In this document: positions 5,321 to 7,686 of the stretch, piece after piece
How the letters are laid out: each line of letters opens with the position of its first letter
How positions within the stretch are numbered: position 1 is the first letter of the stretch
Source: Desulfuromonadaceae bacterium
GTDB taxonomy: Bacteria > Desulfobacterota > Desulfuromonadia > Desulfuromonadales > Geopsychrobacteraceae
Length of the DNA: 7,686 nucleotides
Assembly: GCA_013138655.1 (NCBI GenBank)
Contig: WTCI01000363.1
Span: forward strand, 1 to 7,686
Reading direction: 5' to 3'
Notes under the pieces: model-generated
What the model was told of the DNA's origin: nothing
The model's database searches: none
The model's input: the letters and a program-made list of their open reading frames with translations, nothing else
Made by a program: the position numbers and the translations under genes

Positions 5321-5820
5321 ATCGCCGAGAACGCCCCCCAATGAAACAGGCGGCAAAAGTCGCCAATCTCCTCAAGCAGGTTCTCGGTGACAAAGGCTTG
5401 GAGGATCGCCTTTCCCGCTATCAGACCTGGCTGATCTGGGACAAGCTGGTCGGCAAACAGATTGCTTTACGAGCCCGGCCACTCAGGTTCCGCCAGGGAG
5501 TCCTTGAGGTTCAGGTCGACCACCCGGTCTGGATGCAACAATTACAAATGTTGAAACCGAAAATTCTTGAAAAGCTGAACCAACAGTTGCCCAATGCCGA
5601 AATCACTGACATCTACCTGCGCAAAGCGCGGACCCCAACAGCGAAACAACAGCCGGCAACAGAACCGGAAGCACCCGAATGGCAGCAGGCGGAATTAAAC
5701 GAAGAGGAAATTCGCGGGATTGAAGAGCAACTCAAGCTAATCACGGATCCAGAACTGCGCACCGGACTGCACCGCCTTATCAGCTTACAAAAACGCCTCG
5801 ACAAGGGACGCCAAGGGTAA
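5317..5820 (+). CDS. DUF721 / DciA-like protein
   Basis: This 167-residue protein has a DUF721 domain at about 12-103: a helical start (AAKVANLLKQVLG), the core tryptophan motif WLIWDKLVGKQIALRARPL (38-56), GVLEVQVDHPVWMQQLQMLK (61-80) and ILEKLNQQL (83-91). Family members such as DciA interact with the replicative helicase DnaB and help load it in bacteria lacking DnaC, so a replication role is plausible but not shown here. After a low-complexity linker (about 105-120) comes a charged, probably helical C-terminal part (121-167). The start at 5317 overlaps the upstream stop; a second ATG at 5341 (residue 9) is an alternative. The gene converges on the TrmN6 gene with only 3 bp between the stops. 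Confidence 0.85.
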   Translation: MNRRERPPMKQAAKVANLLKQVLGDKGLEDRLSRYQTWLIWDKLVGKQIALRARPLRFRQGVLEVQVDHPVWMQQLQMLKPKILEKLNQQLPNAEITDIYLRKARTPTAKQQPATEPEAPEWQQAELNEEEIRGIEEQLKLITDPELRTGLHRLISLQKRLDKGRQG

Positions 5821-5823
5821 AAG

Positions 5824-6555
5824 CTAACGGATTGGGCTTTCGTACATCGACAAAACCTCAGCCGTGTAATCCCGTCCCGGCCCACGATAAACATACAGTG
5901 GAGGCACAACGGTCAGGCCCGGACGACCAGCCTTGCGCCCTTCAACCAGCACCATTTTGGCGGCTTCTTGTTGACGCGGATGAATCATCCGGAGGCGCTT
6001 CGGCTCGATACCACGGGTCGCCATCAGTGACAACAGTTCCGGCAATCTCTCTGCCAGGAAGATAATTGCAAAGCGACCGGCGTTTTTGAGCAACCAGGCC
6101 GCCGCCGCAACAAAATCATCCAGTCCCCCGGCAAGTTCATGCCGCGCCGCAGCACGTTCATTATCCGGCGCAATTCGTCCTGTTTCAGTTTTTCGATAAG
6201 GCGGATTAGTGACAACCAGATCGGTTTGGGCCGGCGGGAGGAGCTGTCGAATCCGGCGCAGATCACCCTGGACAATCTTCACCCTTTCCTGCAATCCATT
6301 CAAGGCAACATTGCGTTCTGCACGTTCAGCCAGCTGCGGCTGCAACTCAATACCGACCAGCTTCGGCACAGCACTCAAGCGAGCCAGCAGCAGTGGAAGA
6401 ATCCCGGAACCACTCCCCAGGTCGACAACAGAATCATGCTCACAAATATCGGCAAAGTGCGCCAAAAGGATCGGATCCAGAGAGAATCGGTAACCCTTAG
6501 CTGCCTGCAACAACTTCAGGCCGCCAATGGACAAATCATCAATAGTCTCAATCAT
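5824..6555 (-). CDS. trmN6: TrmN6-family tRNA1(Val) adenine-N6 methyltransferase
   Basis: A 243-residue class I SAM-dependent methyltransferase. The opening DLSIGGLKLLQAAKGYRFSLDPILLAHF (7-34) is typical of the YfiC/TrmN6 group. The SAM-binding motif I is VVDLGSGSGILPLLLA (43-58), an acidic residue ends strand 2 (E70 in VGIELQP), and the catalytic NPPY tetrad is at 117-120, as expected for N6-adenine methylation. The E. coli homologue methylates A37 of tRNA-Val. Related NPPY enzymes act on other RNA or protein targets, so the exact substrate is inference. The ATG at 6555 has an in-frame stop only 9 bases upstream and no good Shine-Dalgarno. It lies 67 bp after the cytochrome terminator. Confidence 0.88.
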   Translation of the reverse strand: MIETIDDLSIGGLKLLQAAKGYRFSLDPILLAHFADICEHDSVVDLGSGSGILPLLLARLSAVPKLVGIELQPQLAERAERNVALNGLQERVKIVQGDLRRIRQLLPPAQTDLVVTNPPYRKTETGRIAPDNERAAARHELAGGLDDFVAAAAWLLKNAGRFAIIFLAERLPELLSLMATRGIEPKRLRMIHPRQQEAAKMVLVEGRKAGRPGLTVVPPLYVYRGPGRDYTAEVLSMYESPIR

Positions 6556-6622
6556 AGCAACGACTCAACACAAAACTTCAGCAAGGTCAATAAGTTCAAT
6601 CCAAGAACCTGCTGGTGGACAT

Positions 6623-6659
6623 AAAAAAAAGCCGACCAAGAAATTCCCGGTCGGCTTTT
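6623..6659 (-). terminator. Intrinsic terminator of the cytochrome gene
   Basis: On the minus strand, AAAAGCCGACC (6659-6649) pairs with GGTCGGCTTTT (6637-6627) around an 11-base loop: an 11-bp perfect stem followed by U's (eight T's in total, 6630-6623). It starts 26 bases after the cytochrome stop. The plus strand also has a short T4 tail, so it could work both ways, but no plus-strand gene needs it. Confidence 0.92.
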
Positions 6660-6685
6660 CAGCAAACAAATTGTGGCAGAGTGAA

Positions 6686-7003
6686 TTACTTGATATGGCA
6701 CCCTTTACACTTGGTCGGACCACCTTTTTCCTTGTGACAGTTTTTACACTGCTTGTGGTACGCATCCTTGGATTTCGATGCTTTTGGATCAACACCGTGG
6801 CAACTGGCGCATTTTTCATAACCACCGGTATGATGGCAGACTACACACTCATCCAGGGCCTGGTGTGCGGCGTGATCAAAGGTGACAACGCCCATTTTTT
6901 TCAGGGACATCTTAATTTCGGCGGGGCCGTTATCAGCAACCGCGACCAGAGCGCTGGTAGCAACAAAAGCGACAATAGCCAAGAGTACGAGCATCTTCTT
7001 CAT
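6686..7003 (-). CDS. Small secreted tetraheme cytochrome c3-type protein
   Basis: A 105-residue precursor with a Sec signal peptide (KKM, hydrophobic 5-22, likely cut after AVA at 23) and a mature part of about 82 residues. It carries four CXXCH heme sites: C53-H57, C65-H69, C86-H90 and C99-H103. The only other histidines are H44, H47, H58 and H83, which gives exactly eight cysteines and eight histidines, the set needed for four bis-His hemes. FDHAAH and CVVCHH match the class III (c3/c7) layout. Geobacter PpcA-type c7 proteins carry three hemes, so this is the four-heme form. It is expected to carry electrons in the periplasm between membrane dehydrogenases and outer-membrane or terminal reductases; the partner is unknown. 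A strong GAGGAGG lies 8 bases before the ATG. Confidence 0.93.
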   Translation of the reverse strand: MKKMLVLLAIVAFVATSALVAVADNGPAEIKMSLKKMGVVTFDHAAHQALDECVVCHHTGGYEKCASCHGVDPKASKSKDAYHKQCKNCHKEKGGPTKCKGCHIK

Positions 7004-7049
7004 CTGTGAATCCTCCTCTTTGTATGTTATTGGATCGTGTCCAGCGCTA

Positions 7050-7078
7050 AGTTAAAGCAACAGAAGCACAGGTGTCAA
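7050..7078 (-). promoter_or_regulatory. Candidate promoter of the cytochrome gene
   Basis: A perfect -35 TTGACA (7078-7073) is followed by 17 bases and TTAACT (7055-7050), a poor -10 (three of six matches). A weak -10 often means an activator is needed; the palindrome at 7094-7105, about 16 bases upstream of the -35, is in a suitable place. The predicted start near 7043 leaves a leader of about 40 bases. Confidence 0.4.
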
Positions 7079-7081
7079 CCG

Positions 7082-7110
7082 AAAAAAATGTATATTGTAT
7101 ACAATTTACA
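7082..7110 (-). terminator. AT-rich terminator-like hairpin after purE
   Basis: On the minus strand, TGTAAATTG (7110-7102) and CAATATACA (7097-7089) pair around TATA with one A-A mismatch, followed by seven U's (7088-7082). It begins 5 bases after the purE stop codon. The stem has little G-C and would be weak, but the U-run and placement fit an intrinsic terminator. Its centre is the perfect palindrome ATTGTATACAAT (7094-7105). Confidence 0.6.
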
Positions 7111-7115
7111 GGGCC

Positions 7116-7640
7116 CTAAATCAAACCATCGGCCATCAGCCTTTGCTGAACATTGCCCGACTTTTTCACGACACCAACAGCCATTTCATGCTTAAATTCT
7201 GACAACTTAGCGGCCAGTTCAGCATTTTCCGTTGCCAGAATCTGCGTCGCAAAAATTCCGGCATTGCGGGCACCGGCCGGACCGATGGCCATAGTCGCCA
7301 CCGGAATTCCGGCCGGCATCTGTACCATGGACAACAAGGCATCCAGCCCCTGCAGCGAAGTCGCATCAATCGGCACCGCAATGACCGGCAGGGTGGTTTC
7401 CGCCGCCACAACACCGGCCAGGTGCGCAGCAGCACCGGCACCGGCGATCAGCACCTTGATGCCGTTGTCGCGTGCCGCACTCACATAGGTTGCCGTCCGT
7501 TCCGGGGTCCGGTGGGCACTGGAAACGATCATGTCAAAAGGGATGTCAAACTGTTTGAGCACTTTGGCTGCCTCAGCCATAATCCCGTAATCATTATCAC
7601 TCCCCATCAGAATGCCGACCAGCGGTTTCTTCTCACTCAT
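7116..7640 (-). CDS. purE: 5-(carboxyamino)imidazole ribonucleotide mutase (PurE, class I)
   Basis: PurE moves the carboxyl group of N5-CAIR to C4, giving CAIR in de novo purine synthesis, and normally works after PurK. The 174-residue length is normal for class I. Motifs are GILMGSDND (9-17; the last serine of the usual SDSD is asparagine here, a position known to vary), the active-site SAHRTP (41-46, with catalytic-type H43), [15 protein letters not shown] (66-80), LPVIAVP (84-90), [19 protein letters not shown] (102-120) and ARNAGIFA (124-131). A GAGGAG sits 6-7 bases before the ATG. The upstream neighbour is outside the window; other pur genes are often there in this group, but that cannot be checked. 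The stop is followed at once by a terminator-like hairpin. Confidence 0.97.
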   Translation of the reverse strand: MSEKKPLVGILMGSDNDYGIMAEAAKVLKQFDIPFDMIVSSAHRTPERTATYVSAARDNGIKVLIAGAGAAAHLAGVVAAETTLPVIAVPIDATSLQGLDALLSMVQMPAGIPVATMAIGPAGARNAGIFATQILATENAELAAKLSEFKHEMAVGVVKKSGNVQQRLMADGLI

Positions 7641-7686
7641 TGCTAACTCCTCAAAAATGACTATCTATTGATGGTCTCGCAAAAAA
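7641..7686 (-). other. Leader of purE to window edge
   Basis: These 46 bases contain the purE ribosome site. On the minus strand they begin with six T's at the window edge, which could be the tail of a terminator lying outside. No promoter is recognisable. Confidence 0.4.

Noticed and set aside
6565..6825. 86-codon minus-strand frame between the cytochrome and the TrmN6-family gene
   Set aside because: It overlaps the cytochrome in another frame and passes through its strong terminator; no ribosome site.
6527..7009. 160-codon plus-strand frame opposite the cytochrome
   Set aside because: It covers the cytochrome gene and its terminator on the other strand, starts within the TrmN6-family gene, and shows no protein signature.

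Overview
The window is a housekeeping stretch of a Gram-negative anaerobe, most likely a member of the Desulfuromonadales (Geobacter, Pelobacter or Desulfuromonas type). Three things point that way. The gene order ffh-rpsP-khpA-rimM-trmD-rplS-rnhB (then probably yraN) is typical of that group. There is a small periplasmic class III multiheme cytochrome. There is also a DUF3343 (Se/S-carrier-like) protein of the kind common in anaerobes. The assignment is inference from family knowledge, not from a search.

Layout, read on the minus strand from right to left. purE (7640-7116) is followed by an AT-rich terminator. A secreted tetraheme cytochrome c3-type gene (7003-6686) follows, with its own promoter candidate and a strong terminator. 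A TrmN6-family tRNA adenine methyltransferase (6555-5824) comes next. It converges, with a 3-bp gap, on a short plus-strand pair: a small three-helix membrane protein (5063-5320) overlapped by a DUF721/DciA-like protein (5317-5820). A 176-bp divergent intergenic region separates that pair from a minus-strand DUF3343 gene (4886-4632).

The main operon starts at a near-consensus sigma-70 promoter (TTGACA, 17 bp, TATATT) at 4602-4574. It runs ffh, rpsP, khpA, rimM, trmD, rplS and ends at a classic intrinsic terminator at 780-747. It couples protein targeting (SRP GTPase), two ribosomal proteins, 16S maturation (RimM), tRNA m1G37 methylation (TrmD) and an RNA-binding KH protein. Beyond the terminator lie rnhB and the first codons of another gene, probably yraN, at the window edge.

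No mobile element, CRISPR array, tRNA or rRNA gene was seen, and no wholly new system is evident. The most interesting signals are regulatory: an inverted repeat filling the spacer of the ffh promoter that also looks like a terminator for the upstream gene; an rnhB start with no Shine-Dalgarno, capped by a hairpin and overlapped by a 15-codon upstream ORF; a hairpin at the rnhB 3' end next to the following gene's ribosome site; and a 12-bp palindrome in the purE/cytochrome gap.
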